From positions 249,001 to 313,000 of the forward strand of contig CAUYUJ010011481.1 in NCBI GenBank assembly GCA_963575745.1: 64,000 nt of DNA, in the 5' to 3' direction. Each line of letters opens with the position of its first letter. The stretch's first letter is position 1. Below are positions 31,555-42,215 of the stretch, piece by piece. The DNA comes from Prorocentrum cordatum. Taxonomy: Eukaryota; Sar; Dinophyceae; Prorocentrales; Prorocentraceae. The notes beneath the pieces were generated by a model that saw nothing but the letters and a program-made list of their open reading frames with translations, had not been told where the DNA came from and searched no databases. The translations under genes were made by a program, and so were the position numbers.

Positions 31555-32060
31555 CACCCTTGCGCGCGTGCCGGGGCGCGCGTGCGTGGCGCGATCCGCG
31601 TCGAACAAAACAACGCGGGCCACTCTCGCGCGTCGGCCGCGCGCGCGTGTCGAATTCTTTCCAAAACATTCATCGCCGACGCGACGACGCCGCCATCGTT
31701 GCCGGCGCGAACTGCATCGGCGCCCGCAATGGCCGCGCCTTCGTCGGTGCGAGCATTGCCACCAACATCGCCATTATCATCGTCGCGTCTACCGTTGCCG
31801 GCGTTGCCATGATACCGCGCCCGCCCAAGTCGCCGACTCGAAGTGAAGTGCCGGCTGGGATGCGCCCTGCCGACAGCGCCGCCGCGGCCTCGTCGGCGGC
31901 GCCGAGCTAGCTGGCCGCTGCGCCCGCGTGCTAGGGCTGCGCGGCCGCAGAGATGCACCAGCCAACGCCAAGCACGCATCGGAAAAGCAACCGCATGGGT
32001 TTTGCAAACCAAATTGCGGGTGGGCGGGTGGGGTTTTTGCAAGAGCATGGGATGTGTCAA
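31555..32060 (+). repeat. Hydrophobic-ORF module, copy 2
   Basis: Same module with IATNIAIIIVASTVAGVAMI and PRPPKSPTRSEVPAGMRPA in frame. The frame stops at 31910. It is followed by GTTTTGCAAACCAAATTGCG. Confidence 0.6.
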
Positions 32061-32504
32061 CACGTTCGTTGCATGGACAATCCCCCACCGCCCCCCCCCC
32101 CCTCCCTGTGTTTATCGATCCACTTTTTTCTCCCCTTGCAATTCGTATACGATTATGCCCCATCGTGCTTCCTAGGATGAGATCACACCATCCCTGCCGA
32201 ACCAGCATCTACCCCCTCCCCCCCTCCCCGCCATCCCATGCAACAGAACAGAATTTCATGCGCGCGCTGGCTTGTCAAATATCATCGGTTTACGAGAATG
32301 CCCTGGAAAGGAAAACGCAGCGAGAACGCACGTGCGCGCGCGTCGTCGCGCGCGCGCACCAGAATCTTTCAAAAATCATTCGGCCGCGGACAGATTTCAC
32401 AATCGCGTCCAAAACAACAAATTCAAAAAACATGGCAGAGCGCAAATTCGCAATCCAAAATCAGAATTCGCAGCGCGCGGTCTGATAATTCAAGGAATTC
32501 ATAC

Positions 32505-32870
32505 GTGCGTGCTGGGGTGCGCGATCCGCGTCAAGTAAAACCGCGCGGGGCACTCTCGCGCGTCGGCCGCGCGCGGATGCCGAACTCCTTCCAAAACTTC
32601 CATCGCTGACGCGACGACGCCGTCATCGCTGCCGGCGCGATCAGCACCGGCGCCCGCACTGGCCGCGCCATCGTCGGCGCGAACATCGCCACCAGCATCG
32701 CCACAATCATCATCGCGCCCACCGCAGTAGAGTGCCCGCCAGGGCGCGCCCAGCGCCACCGAGGCCGCGTCGGCGGCGCCGAGCTAGCTGGCCGCTGCGC
32801 GCACGCGTTTGCAAACCAAGCCGAGGGCGGGAAGGTGGGATGTTCGCAAGAGCACGGGATGTAGGAATAA
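32505..32870 (+). repeat. Hydrophobic-ORF module, copy 3, deleted
   Basis: Retains DDAVIAAGAISTGARTGRAI and ATSIATIIIAPTAV in frame, but about 60 bp covering the PRPPKSPTRSEVPAG part is missing. Shows that the module is decaying. Confidence 0.6.
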
Positions 32871-33329
32871 TCGGTTCTCCTTTCTAAAAACACAATAAAC
32901 TCAACCCCCCCCCGCGTTATCACCCCCCCGGGTCCGATGTAAATCACATACGATTCTGACCACATGTCCATCCTAAATATGAAATCGCAATGTCCCAGGC
33001 CAACCGGTTTCCCCCCCCGATACGAGACCTATGTTGCTTCACATCAGCAATTTGGCCCCTGCTGACTTTTTCAAAATAATATATTGGGATGAAACGCTGC
33101 CGCTGGATATATCGAGCACAGTTGATCACAACACAAACGCTCCTGCGATCCCCGCCAAAATGGCAAGAAATGGTAAGCTCAGATCCGCATGGCTACATTG
33201 CAACCGAACCGCTTGACCACCATCTCGACCGAACTGGCGGAATTCGACCACGCGTCCGACAAAATACGTTCGACGAGGGATGCGCTGCACAATGCCCCGG
33301 CCACGGGCAGCGCTACGAGGGAAAGCGGG

Positions 33330-33560
33330 CCCTTCGATGTGTCACTTTCAGCGCCCGTGAAAGTGACACCTCCCAGGGCCCACTTAAAGAGCACCAGAAA
33401 GGCTCCAAGAAGGCCCCGAGAAGGCCCCAGGGCGGCACCAAGAGGGCTCCCAGAGGGACCCAAGAGAGGCCCCAAGAAGGGCCCAAGAGGGCCCTCCGCG
33501 GTGTCACTTTCAACGCCCGTGAAAATGACACCTCCCAGGGCCCACTTAGGGCCTCAGAAA
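33330..33560 (+). repeat. Twin hairpins in a GGCCCCAAGA context
   Basis: Two direct copies, at 33338-33372 and 33508-33536, of GTGTCACTTTCA-loop-TGAAAGTGACAC, each followed by CTCCCAGGGCCCACTTA and then AAGGCCCCGAGA-type repeats. The first hairpin is perfect, the second has one mismatch. Confidence 0.8.
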
Positions 33561-33604
33561 AGCTCTAAGAAGGCCCCGAAAGGGCCATAGAGAGCCGCCC
33601 TGGG

Positions 33605-34010
33605 TTCAACTCCGCGTGGCGGAGTTGGAAGCGATAACTTCAATACCCTACTGGAGGCCTCTTAGGGGCCCTAAGACGGCACTGAAGAACCCCATCGGGG
33701 CTTTTTCAAAGGCAGAGGAGGGCGCAAAAAGGGGCCTCAGTGAGCCCCTGGTCTAACTCCACCTGGCGGAATTGGAAGCGATATCGCCCGGCGCCTTCAT
33801 GGAGCCGCTCGGAGCTTCCAAGACGGCTCCAGAAGGCCCCAGGAGGGCCCCAAGAGGATCGAACGACGATTCCTGGAAGTGCACCAGTGAGACCCTTGTT
33901 GACCTCCGCCTGGCGGAGTTGGAAGCGACAATTTCCAGTGCCCTCTTGGGGCCTCTGGGGGGCCCCTCAGAAAGCTTTGGGGAGCACAGTGAAGGCCTTC
34001 GCAGGGCCGC
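33605..34010 (+). repeat. 145 bp tandem repeat, three units
   Basis: Units begin near 33606, 33751 and 33896 with (G)TCTAACTCCGCCTGGCGGAG-type palindromic cores and TTGGAAGCGATA-type sequence, then GGCCCC-rich filler. Spacing is 145 bp both times. Confidence 0.8.
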
Positions 34011-34159
34011 GTGAGAGCCGTACCAGGGCCGCATGTGTGCGCGGATGGGGGCGACGAGTGCTGACGCTGACGAATATGAGAATGATGAGGGCGATCAAGG
34101 CTGGCCCGAAACAAATCCTGGCGCCATTGCAGGCCGCCGATTATCGGCCACGCCGCCAG

Positions 34160-34425
34160 GACGACGCCAAGCAACAAAACGACACCAACCAACAAACCGA
34201 CACCAACCAACAAACCAACAAATCGACACCGGCCAACAAAAGGACACCAAGCAACAAAACGACACCAAGCAACAAAACGACACCAACCAACGAAACGACA
34301 CCAACCAACAAAACGGCACGAATCAACAAAACGGCACTGACCAACCAAACGACAAATCACTTCACGACACCAATGAACAACGCGAAATCCACCGACCGCC
34401 AACCAAGCATAAAATCAACCGACAC
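34160..34425 (+). repeat. 18 bp tandem array (ACGACACCAACCAACAAA)
   Basis: About 12 diverged units. Frames encode Thr/Asn/Lys/Gln repeats on plus and Phe/Val/Trp/Cys/Arg on minus, so the open frames here are not genes. Confidence 0.85.
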
Positions 34426-34849
34426 AACGAAACCAACCCATAGAGCCAGACCAACCACTGGATTCGTGAGTCGGGGTAGTCATGGAAGTGAGCCGCTGCA
34501 GCCCGCGGAAGCCATTAACAGTGACCAGAGCACCGCAATGCAGCAACGTCCCCGGGCGGCGGCGGGAGTCTTGGATCTCCCGCGGGACTGGAGCGTAGCG
34601 AGTTCGTCCTGGGTCCGGTTTAGTGAAGTGAAGAATTTCGGGGTGCTTGCATGGCAAAAACCTTCACTTCACTAATCTGGGGCCCCTGGAGCCCCAGGGC
34701 GTTTCAGGTCCCCTCGCTGTCTGGGTAGTCCAGGGGGCGCAGTGGCGGCTTACCAGAGGCCCTGTTCCCTAGCCTCACTTGCTTTCACCCGTGGTGCTCG
34801 ACGGCCGTCTCGGAGCTGTCTTGTGGCGGTCTGGGGCAATCCCGAAGCC

Positions 34850-35200
34850 TCATGGAGCCATCCCAAGGCCCCAAGGCGCCACCAATGGGGGCCCCAAGAG
34901 AGCTCCCAGAGGGCCCCGAAAGGCCTACAACAGATTGCACGTTTGCGCGAATTCTTTGTACCATTTTGGGGGGTCCCTCTTGGGGCCCTCGGGGAACATT
35001 CTTGGGGCCCTCCGAGGGCCCACTGGGGCCCCGGGAAGGCCCCAAGAACGCTCCCAGAGGGCCCCAAGAATGCTCCCAGAGGGCCCCAAGAATGCTCCAA
35101 GAGGGCCCCAAGAGGACCCCCACAAGTGGCAAAAACTATGTGCATGAGGGTGCAACTTACTCGGCGCCTCTTGGGGCGCTCTTGGAGCCGTGCTGGGCGC
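34850..35200 (+). repeat. GGCCCCAAGA-type cryptic repeat
   Basis: Irregular repeats of (G)GGCCCCAAGA(R)GGCCCC with a step near 12-30 bp. Similar stretches occur at 33390-33600, 40430-40810, 53095-53220 and 62720-62830. All leave several frames open and explain the Gly-Pro-Ser/Trp and Pro-Arg-Gly reading frames. Confidence 0.85.
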
Positions 35201-35212
35201 CACTCGTGGACG

Positions 35213-35660
35213 ACATGGGCTGGGCGACGGCATGTGGACCCTGTCGCTTGGGCCATCGGGGGTGCCCCCCAATGGGGCCACGAAACTTGTGAGCGTATGA
35301 CGGAATGGGCTGGGCGGCGGCCTGTGGGCCCTGCCTGTGGGGCCGTCGGTGTAGGTCCCCGTGGGGCCACGAAGCGTGTGAAACGTATGCCGAAATATGC
35401 TGGGCGGCGGCCTGGGAAACCTGCCGCTTAGACCTTTTTTGGGTGGAACTGCCTATAGGGGCACGAAATGTTTGAGGGTGTCATCAATGAGGCCTGGGCG
35501 ACGGCATGTGGACCTTGCCGCCGGGACCTCCGATGAACTCCTCATGGGGACACGAAGCGTCTGAGGGGCGTGCCGACATGGGCTGGGCGGCGCACTAAGG
35601 ACACTGCCGATGGGGCCTTCGGTGGAGCACCTCACAAGGCCACGAGACTTGCGGGGGATG
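35213..35660 (-). repeat. ~88-90 bp satellite array, minus orientation
   Basis: Five units starting near 35215, 35307, 35397, 35490 and 35578 with ATGGGCTGGGCGGCGGCCTG and TGGGGCCACGAAGCGTGTGA. This is the reverse complement of the landmarks of the array at 15660-16620. Confidence 0.8.
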
Positions 35661-36842
35661 TGGCGAAGCAGATACGCGGGGGGAACAAGGGGGGTGTTTT
35701 GATGATGTTGATGAGGATGGTGGTGGTATTGATGATGGAGACGGCGAAAATGCTGATGATGCTGATGATGATGGTGATGGCGACGATGACGATGGACGAT
35801 GACGACGGAAACACGCGGAGAGCAGGGGCAGATACGCGAAGAAGGAGGACGCGGGAGGGAGCCGGAAGGAATGACGCGGGGCGGTGTCTCTTCAAAACGA
35901 GAAACCAACACTGCAATATGGTAGGAAATTTCTGGACGACCCCCCCTGTGGCGCGGTCAATGTCCGCGACAGCACCGCTGGCACTACGAACAAAATGATC
36001 GAACTCTTCCTGCGACGTTACCCGCGGGGTGGATCAGCCAGGGATGGGGGTCGAAACCGCCCCAGCGCAAAGCAAATGTACAATCCTGGGAAACCCCAGC
36101 CCACATCAGCCGATCCGCAACAAGCACGCACGCCTTTGACGACCCCAACGCACGTGACATCGCATAACGCGACGCGCCATCGAAAACGTTCGACGCGCGG
36201 CCTCGGAATGACATCGGGCCTCATGGAACGTCGAATGGACAACATGAAAAACCGCCCTGTGGGCTCCGAGACCCGAAATTACTGATGTGAAGGATTTCGG
36301 CTCGTCGACCCCGAGGTTCCCTTGTAAAAAAGCACGATGCGGTGACATTGTTTGTTATAACATGACACTCTTTCACGAGACCCTTACAAATCACATGACG
36401 AAGTGCACGCGCGCGCGCGTAGTCGCGCGCGCATGCCGAAATCCTTCAAACACCCTCGGTGACGGAAGGATGTTCGCAATCGCGTATCCAAAACACATAC
36501 AAAAACACAGGGTTTCGCAACACGGATTTGCTACAAACAGTTACGAGCGAGCTCTTGCGAAATCTTCAGAAAACCGCAAGGTTTCAATATGTTCACAACA
36601 TGCTACCAAAAGGGTTTCGCGCGCGCATGTCGGACTCTGTCGAACGCCCTTGCGCGTGTGCCGTCGCGGGAATCCTCTGCAAAACACCGGAAGAAATGCA
36701 GACGCGCGCGTCGTCGCGCGCGCATGCCGAAGTCCTTCAAAACTCGTCGGTTTCGGAAGGGTTTCAAAATCGTGTCCAAGTAACTACGACATCACAGGGT
36801 TTCGCAACACGGATTTTCAACAAACGCGTGCGCGCACGCTCT

Positions 36843-37064
36843 TGCGTCGTCGTCGTCGTCGCCTACGTCGTCTTCTGTCTTTCCTCGTGTTCGTCGTCGT
36901 CGTCCTCTTCGGCGGCGTGGTCGTTTCCGTCGTCGTTGACGCCATGGTCGTCCTTCCTCCTCCTCCCTCGTCGTCGTCGTCGTGCGTCGTCGGCGTCTCG
37001 TCGTCGTCCCTCCTATTTCCTCGCCGTCGTCGTCGTGGTTGTCGTCGTCGTCGTCGTCGTCGTT

Positions 37065-37097
<33 letters not shown>

Positions 37098-37560
37098 TTC
37101 ACTCCCTCGTCGTTGTCGTCGTCGGCGTCGCCGTCCTTCCTCCTTTTTCGTCGTTCGCGTCGTCGCCCTCTTCCCTCCTCCCTCGTCGTCGTCGTCGCCG
37201 TCGTCGTTGTCGCCGTCGTCGTCCTCCCTCCTCCCTCGTCGTTGTCTTCGTTGGCGACGTCGTCGTCGTCTTCGACGTCGTCCTCGGCGTCGGCGTCGTC
37301 GTTTTCGTCGTCGTCGACGTCGGCGTCGTCGTCGTCGCCGCGGTCGTCGTCGTCGTCGTCTTCGTCGGCGTCGTTGACGTCGTCGTCGTCGTAGTCGTCG
37401 TCGTCGGTGTCGTCGTTGTCGTCGTCGTCGTCACCGTCGTCGTCGTTGTCATCGTCGTCGTCGTCGTCGGCGTCGTCGTCGTCGTCGTCGTCGGTGTCGT
37501 CGTCGTCGTCGGCGTCGTCGAAGTCGTTGGAAACGTCGTCGGTGTCGTCGCAGTCGTTGC
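36843..37560 (+). repeat. 0.7 kb (GTC/TCG)n-type tract
   Basis: Equivalent of 29465-30540 in the other block. The flanks on both sides (TTCGCAACACGGATTTTCAA before, GCGGGTGGGTGAGTGGGATG after) match, so the tract expanded or shrank after the units were duplicated. Confidence 0.9.
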
Positions 37561-38464
37561 GGGCTCGCGTGGCCGCAAAGATGTACCAGTCAACACCCAG
37601 CACTCATCGCAACTATTTCCGCATGGGTTTTGCAAACCAACTTGCGGGTGGGTGAGTGGGATGATTTGCGCGAGCAGTGGTGTTTGCCACTTCAAGTTCG
37701 GCCGGTGAATTGCACCGCGCAGATTGCACGGCGCACGTTGCAATACATTGGTTGCATCGCAGACATTCTCCTTTCCAACAACGGAGTACAGTCTACCACC
37801 CCGGCTCTTCGAGCGCATTTTCTTGCGTTGCCGTGCGATTCTGTCCCACCGCCCATCCTGCATATGAAGTCGCTATCCCAGCCAAGCCGGATTCGACCCC
37901 CCCACCGCCATCCAATAAAAAACTACCACGCGCGCAGTCATTCATCACAAATGATCAATTTTCGTGAATCCCGCGCAAACAACAGCACGGAGTGCACGCG
38001 CGCGCGTCGCGCGCGCATGCCCCAAACACGGTAGAATATTCGGATTCGTATGGATTTCAAATTCGGGTGTCCAAAGCGCGTGAAAATTTACATGTATACA
38101 TACAAATATAATTATATATAGCGCGTGGTTCCGCAGCGCGGACCCCCCTCCCCCCCGCAGAAGAAATTTCAACATTATCAAAACATACAATCGAACGGGT
38201 TTCGCGCGCGCACGTGTCGGAATCGCGCAAACGCCCCAGCGAGCGTGCCGTCGCGGATGTCGAAATCCTTCAAATGCCTTAGGTGGCGCAGCGATTTCCA
38301 TGCTGAGTGTCCAAAACAGCATTCAGAAGCACGCGGCTTCGCAACATCAGTTTTTAAATAAACCTTACGCGAACTCTGTTGCACATTCTGAAGTAAAACA
38401 TTAGTTTTTAATCATCCTCGCGGAATTCTGCCAAACGGGCCTCTCGCTCGCATGCCGATATCGT

Positions 38465-38930
38465 TCGCGCGCCCATGCGCGCGTGCTGGGGGGCGCGACC
38501 CGGGTCAGATTACGCCGCGCGGGCGCACTCTTTCCGAAACCTCCATCACCAACGCGAGGACGCCGTCATCGTCGCCGGCGGGATCGGCATCGGCACTCGA
38601 GCTGGCCGCGCCTTCGCCGGCGCGGACATCGTCGCCAGCATCGCCACTATCATCATCGCGTCTACCGCAGTCGGCGTCGCCAAGATACCGCGCCCGCCCA
38701 AATCGCCGACTCGCAGTGAAGTGCCCGCTGGGATGCGCCCAGCGGTCAACGCCACCGCGGCCGCGTCGGTGGCGCCAAACTACCTGGCCACTGCGCGCGC
38801 GCTTTGATTGTCGCGGCCGCGGAGATGCATCAGCCAATGCCAAACACTCATCGCAATCGCCACCGCATGGGTTTTGCAAACCACGTTGCGGGTGGGTGGG
38901 TGGGATGATTGCCACAGCATGGGATTTGTC
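38465..38930 (+). repeat. Hydrophobic-ORF module, copy 4
   Basis: Best preserved copy. The frame 38475-38807 reads REDAVIVAGGIGIGTRAGRA, ASIATIIIASTAVGVAKIPR, SEVPAGMRPAVNATAAASVA and stops at 38807. One hydrophobic stretch could span a membrane. Confidence 0.6.
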
Positions 38931-39664
38931 AACTCGTTCGAAAACAGCTGTTCCCCCTCTCTAAAATATATGTGGGCCCCCCCCACCCCCACCTGGCTTT
39001 ATCGGCACACCACTTTGTGTTGCAATTTCTGGATGATTCTGCCCCATCGCCCTTCCTAGATATGCGCCAATGACATCCCAGCCAAGCCGGGATCGAACCC
39101 CCCCACCATCCTCTGCAAGAAACTATGTTGTTCGCGCGCTCTTTTATCAAAGGCCATAAGTTTGCAGTACTCCCTTTCAACAAGTGGGACGACAGGCGCG
39201 CCCTCGCGTCGCGCGCGTGCCAAAATCCCTTACAAACCTTCGGTTTCGGAAGGATGTCAAAAACGAGTGCCACACAACAGCCACATCAAAACGCATGGTT
39301 TGGCAACGCGGATATTGCAGAAAAAGCGCGCGCTTGCCGTCGCGAGAATATTTTGCAAAAACTGACAAATGCGCGCGAGTCGTCGCGCGCGCGTGCCGAA
39401 ACCCTTCAAAAATCTCAGGTCGCGTAGCGATTTCAATACTGAATGTCCAAAGCACACTCAAACGTATATGGTTTCGCGACATAAATTTCCCCCAAAAATG
39501 CGCGCGCTCTTGCGAATCCTGAATAAAACCACGGGTGTCCCACCATGTTCGCATGCCGGCATCACTCGCACGCCCTTGCGCGGGTGCTGGGGGGGCGCGG
39601 TCCGCGTCAAACAGAACCATGCCGGCCACTCTCGCGCGCCGGCAGCGCGCGCATGTCGACCTCT

Positions 39665-39852
39665 TTCGGGGAGGGAGGAGGGGGAGGAGGGAGGAGGGAG
39701 GAGGGAGGGAGGAGGGAGGAGGAGGAGGAGGAGGAGGAGGAGGAGGAGGGAGGAGGAGGAGGAGGAGGAGGGAGGAGGGAGGAGGGAGGAGGAGGAGGGA
39801 GGAGATGGGGAGAGGCAGGAGGAGGGAGGAGATGAGGGGAGGCAGGAGGGAG
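39665..39852 (+). repeat. (GGA)n purine tract
   Basis: About 190 bp of GGA and GGAGGGAGGA, truncating the last higher-order repeat copy. Confidence 0.95.
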
Positions 39853-40023
39853 GACGGTGGCGACGAGGCCAGCTGCCGGAGGCGGCGCCTGGAACTCGAA
39901 GGTCCGGCTCAGCATCGTCATGCACATCCCCAGCAGCTGCTGGGTGGGACTGCGCGCGGGCGCCGCCAGCCCCCCGGGGTAGAGGCCTCCATCCCCCTCC
40001 AGCCTCGGCAAAGGGCGCCTCAT
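39846..40023 (-). CDS. Exon-like fragment, unknown protein
   Basis: Minus-strand frame from ATG 40023 reads MRRPLPRLEGDGGLYPGGLA, then QQLLGMCMTMLSRTFEFQAP and AAGLVATVLPP before entering the pyrimidine (TCC)n tract. The middle segment is typical of folded protein and is not explained by any repeat. CTG/GTCGCC near 39868 could be a donor site. Family unknown. Confidence 0.45.
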
Positions 40024-40429
40024 CCTCTCTTCCCTCCCTCCTCGCTGCCCCTCCTCCCCCCTCCTCCTCCCCCGTCTCCCCCATCCCTGCCCCTCCCCTC
40101 CCCCCCTTCCCCGCTCTCTCCCCTCCTCGCTCCCCTCCTCCCTACCGCCTCCCCCCTCCGTCCCTCCACCCTCCTCATCCACCCTCCCAGACAATCCCTC
40201 CTCGCTTGTTTTCAGTATGTGGCGCATTCCTTGTTATTTCTTCGATTGTCCCAAGTATTGTTTACAGCATGCGCACTCATCCACTACATTCCCATTTTGC
40301 TGAACAGGCAGTGCGCTCGCGGCGGCAGTCGCGCCAGCACGCGTGGGCCTGGCCACAAGAATAAGAAGCATTGATTTCCCATGGCCAAAGGGTTTCTGAA
40401 GCATTTGGCGTTCTCGCCTCTTCCGTTTC

Positions 40430-40810
40430 CCGACGCTCCAAGACGGCCCAAGAGGCCATCGAGATCGCCCCAAGACGGCCCAAAAGGCCAACAGGAGGGA
40501 CCTAAAACGGCCCACGAGGGCCCCAAGATGGCTCAAGACGCTTCCAAGACGGCCCATGACGCCCCCAAGGCAGCTCCAAGAGGGTGCTCAGACGAGGGAC
40601 CCGAACGTACATTTCGAGCCCTCAGCCCAGTGAGGCTCCCAGGAGGAACCAAGAGGCCCCAAGAGGCCCCCGACAGGCCCCGAGAGGCCCCCAAGAGGCC
40701 CCCAGGAAGCCGCAAGACGCTCCCAGGAGGCCTCCCAGAAGCCCCTGAACTGCCCGGCAGGGACCCCGAGAGCGCTTCGAAGAGACCCCAAGAAGCATCC
40801 CTGAGGAGTC
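40430..40810 (+). repeat. CAAGACGGCCC / CCAAGAGGCC cryptic repeat
   Basis: Irregular 12-15 bp repeats like those at 34850-35200. Open in several frames on both strands. Confidence 0.85.
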
Positions 40811-40822
40811 TGACCAACGTCA

Positions 40823-40853
<31 letters not shown>

Positions 40854-40904
40854 AGCGACAGATTCGATGGCCTCCCTGCGGCGACCGCGAGTCCTCAGCA
40901 AGGT

Positions 40905-41083
40905 TTACAACGCGCTCATGCTCAATACTTCATGCTTAACACTTCGCTTCGAGCCCTGGGACCCGAGAAGCTCTCCGGAGGCCCCTAAAGGCTCCTCCTG
41001 CTCTTCCTTCTCCTCCTCCTCCTCCGCCTCCTCTTCCTCGTCCTCGTCGTCGTCTTCAGGGTCGGCGGCGCCGGCCGTAAGGC
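40905..41083 (-). CDS. Possible last exon, acidic C-terminus
   Basis: Minus-strand frame AGAADPEDDDEDEEEEAEEE, then KEEQEEPLGASGELLGSQGS, KRSVKHEVLSMSAL and TAA at 40907-40905. The Glu run is encoded by a short GAG tract, but the part after it reads as ordinary protein. It resembles the acidic ends at 26679 and 43181. Function unknown. Confidence 0.4.
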
Positions 41084-41240
41084 CTTCTCAGCAGTCATGG
41101 ACGTTTGACGAATCCTGGCCTCGCGAGGTCATCCTGGGGAGGTTCCGTGGCCACCTCGGGCTGCCTTGTGGGGATCTGAAGGCTTCATGCCTCGTGTATA
41201 TACCATCGTGGACAAGATGCTTGGTTCTGATGGGCTTCTA

Positions 41241-41419
41241 TCGGCGGTGGACAAACCTCCCTTTAGTAAACCACCCTGGAGGGAAAACAACCTAGGACCT
41301 AGGACCGAAACCGACGGACCGAGACCCGCAAAAATAACGGCCTCGACGCCCTCTCGCGAACCGAAAAACGGCCAACTCCTCAAGCGACGTGTCAGGGTAG
41401 GAGGTCTGTCCACCCCCGG
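41241..41419. mobile_element. TIR element, family T5a, copy 2
   Basis: 179 bp with termini GGTGGACAAACCTCC and GGAGGTCTGTCCACC as inverted repeats, and 5 bp direct repeats TTCTA at 41236-41240 and 41420-41424. Same family as 19692-19861. Confidence 0.85.
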
Positions 41420-41861
41420 TTCTAGGGCCGACGACGAGGGGGCCAGCAAGACTCCAAGACTGCCCGGGCTCCCAGGAGCGCCCCACGCGTGGCCGGAGAG
41501 GGCCCGCAGCGACGACCCTGGGAGCTCCAGGATGAGGGGCGGCACGGGGCACCATCCCCCTGCGTCCCAGTGACAGCAGCGCTTGCACTCCGAGTGGAGG
41601 GATGAAAAAACAGCCCTACCCTGGGTTACAAGTGTGTGGTCTGTAAACCTCCTGGGAGCCCCCAAAGCCTAGAGCCGCCAGGACGCGGCACATCACGCAG
41701 GGTTTACCCCATCAGCCCACATGAGTTTCAGCGCACAGCGCCTCGTGAACCAGGGTAGGGGCGTTTTTCCTGCCCTTGACCGAGGGCGTTCTGCTCGGCT
41801 GTCTGAGCAGTCGGGCTGGTCGTCGAGCTGTCGCCCACGGTCCCGCCAGCGGGCGCCAGGA

Positions 41862-42030
41862 TCGGGAGCGGCCAAGAGGGGGGTGTCCAAAGAGGGGGGG
41901 GGTGCAAATCATGGCTGGCGGCACGTGCGCGGCCCAGCGGGGGGGCCAAGGACGTAATGAAACAAGAAGAGGCGCCCTGAAAGCTGGGGAGATATCACGG
42001 CCCCCGCCATGATATCCACCCCCTCCTAGT
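41862..42030 (+). repeat. Dispersed ~160 bp repeat D1, copy 1
   Basis: ATCGGGAGCGGCCAAGAGGG, GTGCAAATCATGGCTGGCGG, GGACGTAATGAAACAAGAAG and a hairpin near GATATCACGG...CCATGATATC. Nearly identical to 61762-61930. Confidence 0.85.
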
Positions 42031-42035
42031 CTTCT

Positions 42036-42215
42036 GTCGGGCCTGTCCCCCTACAGGGGGATGTTCGACGAGAATTAAAACATACCTCCAAAATATTCCA
42101 AAAAGGCAAAAAAATACTCAAAACATAGTCCCCATTGGGACTACTTTGGGACCATGTTTGGGGTATTCTTTTTGTTTCTCGTCGAGAATCCCCCTGTATG
42201 GGGGACAGGCCCGAC
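42036..42215. mobile_element. TIR/foldback element with ~40 bp arms
   Basis: GTCGGGCCTGTCCCCCTACA...CGACGAGAA at the left is mirrored by TTCTCGTCGAGAATCCCCCT...GGCCCGAC at the right. Each arm also contains its own small palindrome (CCCCCTACAGGGGG). The A/T-rich centre has further inverted pairs. No clear target duplication. Non-coding. Confidence 0.85.

Larger units (their letters stand above)
27600..33010 (+). repeat. Higher-order repeat block A
   Basis: Four to five diverged copies of a 1-2 kb compound unit. Each copy has: a B-box-like GGTTCGACCCCCC segment; one to three ~130-300 bp modules with a CG-alternating hairpin (GCGCGCGTCGTCGCGCGCGC), CCTTCAAAAC and GGTTTCGCAACACGGATTT; then a hydrophobic-ORF module or a (GTC)n tract; then GTTTTGCAAACCAAGTTGCG and GGGTGGGTGGGATG. 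Unit borders fall near 28750, 30640, 32070 and 32870. All copies are in the same orientation. Confidence 0.75.
36290..39660 (+). repeat. Higher-order repeat block B
   Basis: Same compound unit as block A, in the same orientation. The copy 36290-37700 begins exactly like 28936-29100 (TGAGGTTCCC-type start, GATGCGGTGA, GAGACCCTTAC). It carries a (GTC)n tract. The copy 37700-38950 carries the hydrophobic-ORF module. A third copy is cut off by the purine tract at 39660. Confidence 0.75.

Noticed and set aside
33140-33200. Second spliced-leader-like match (GCCATTTTGGC on minus)
   Set aside because: Only 11 contiguous bases match, the CAAG end is missing, and no reading frame follows.
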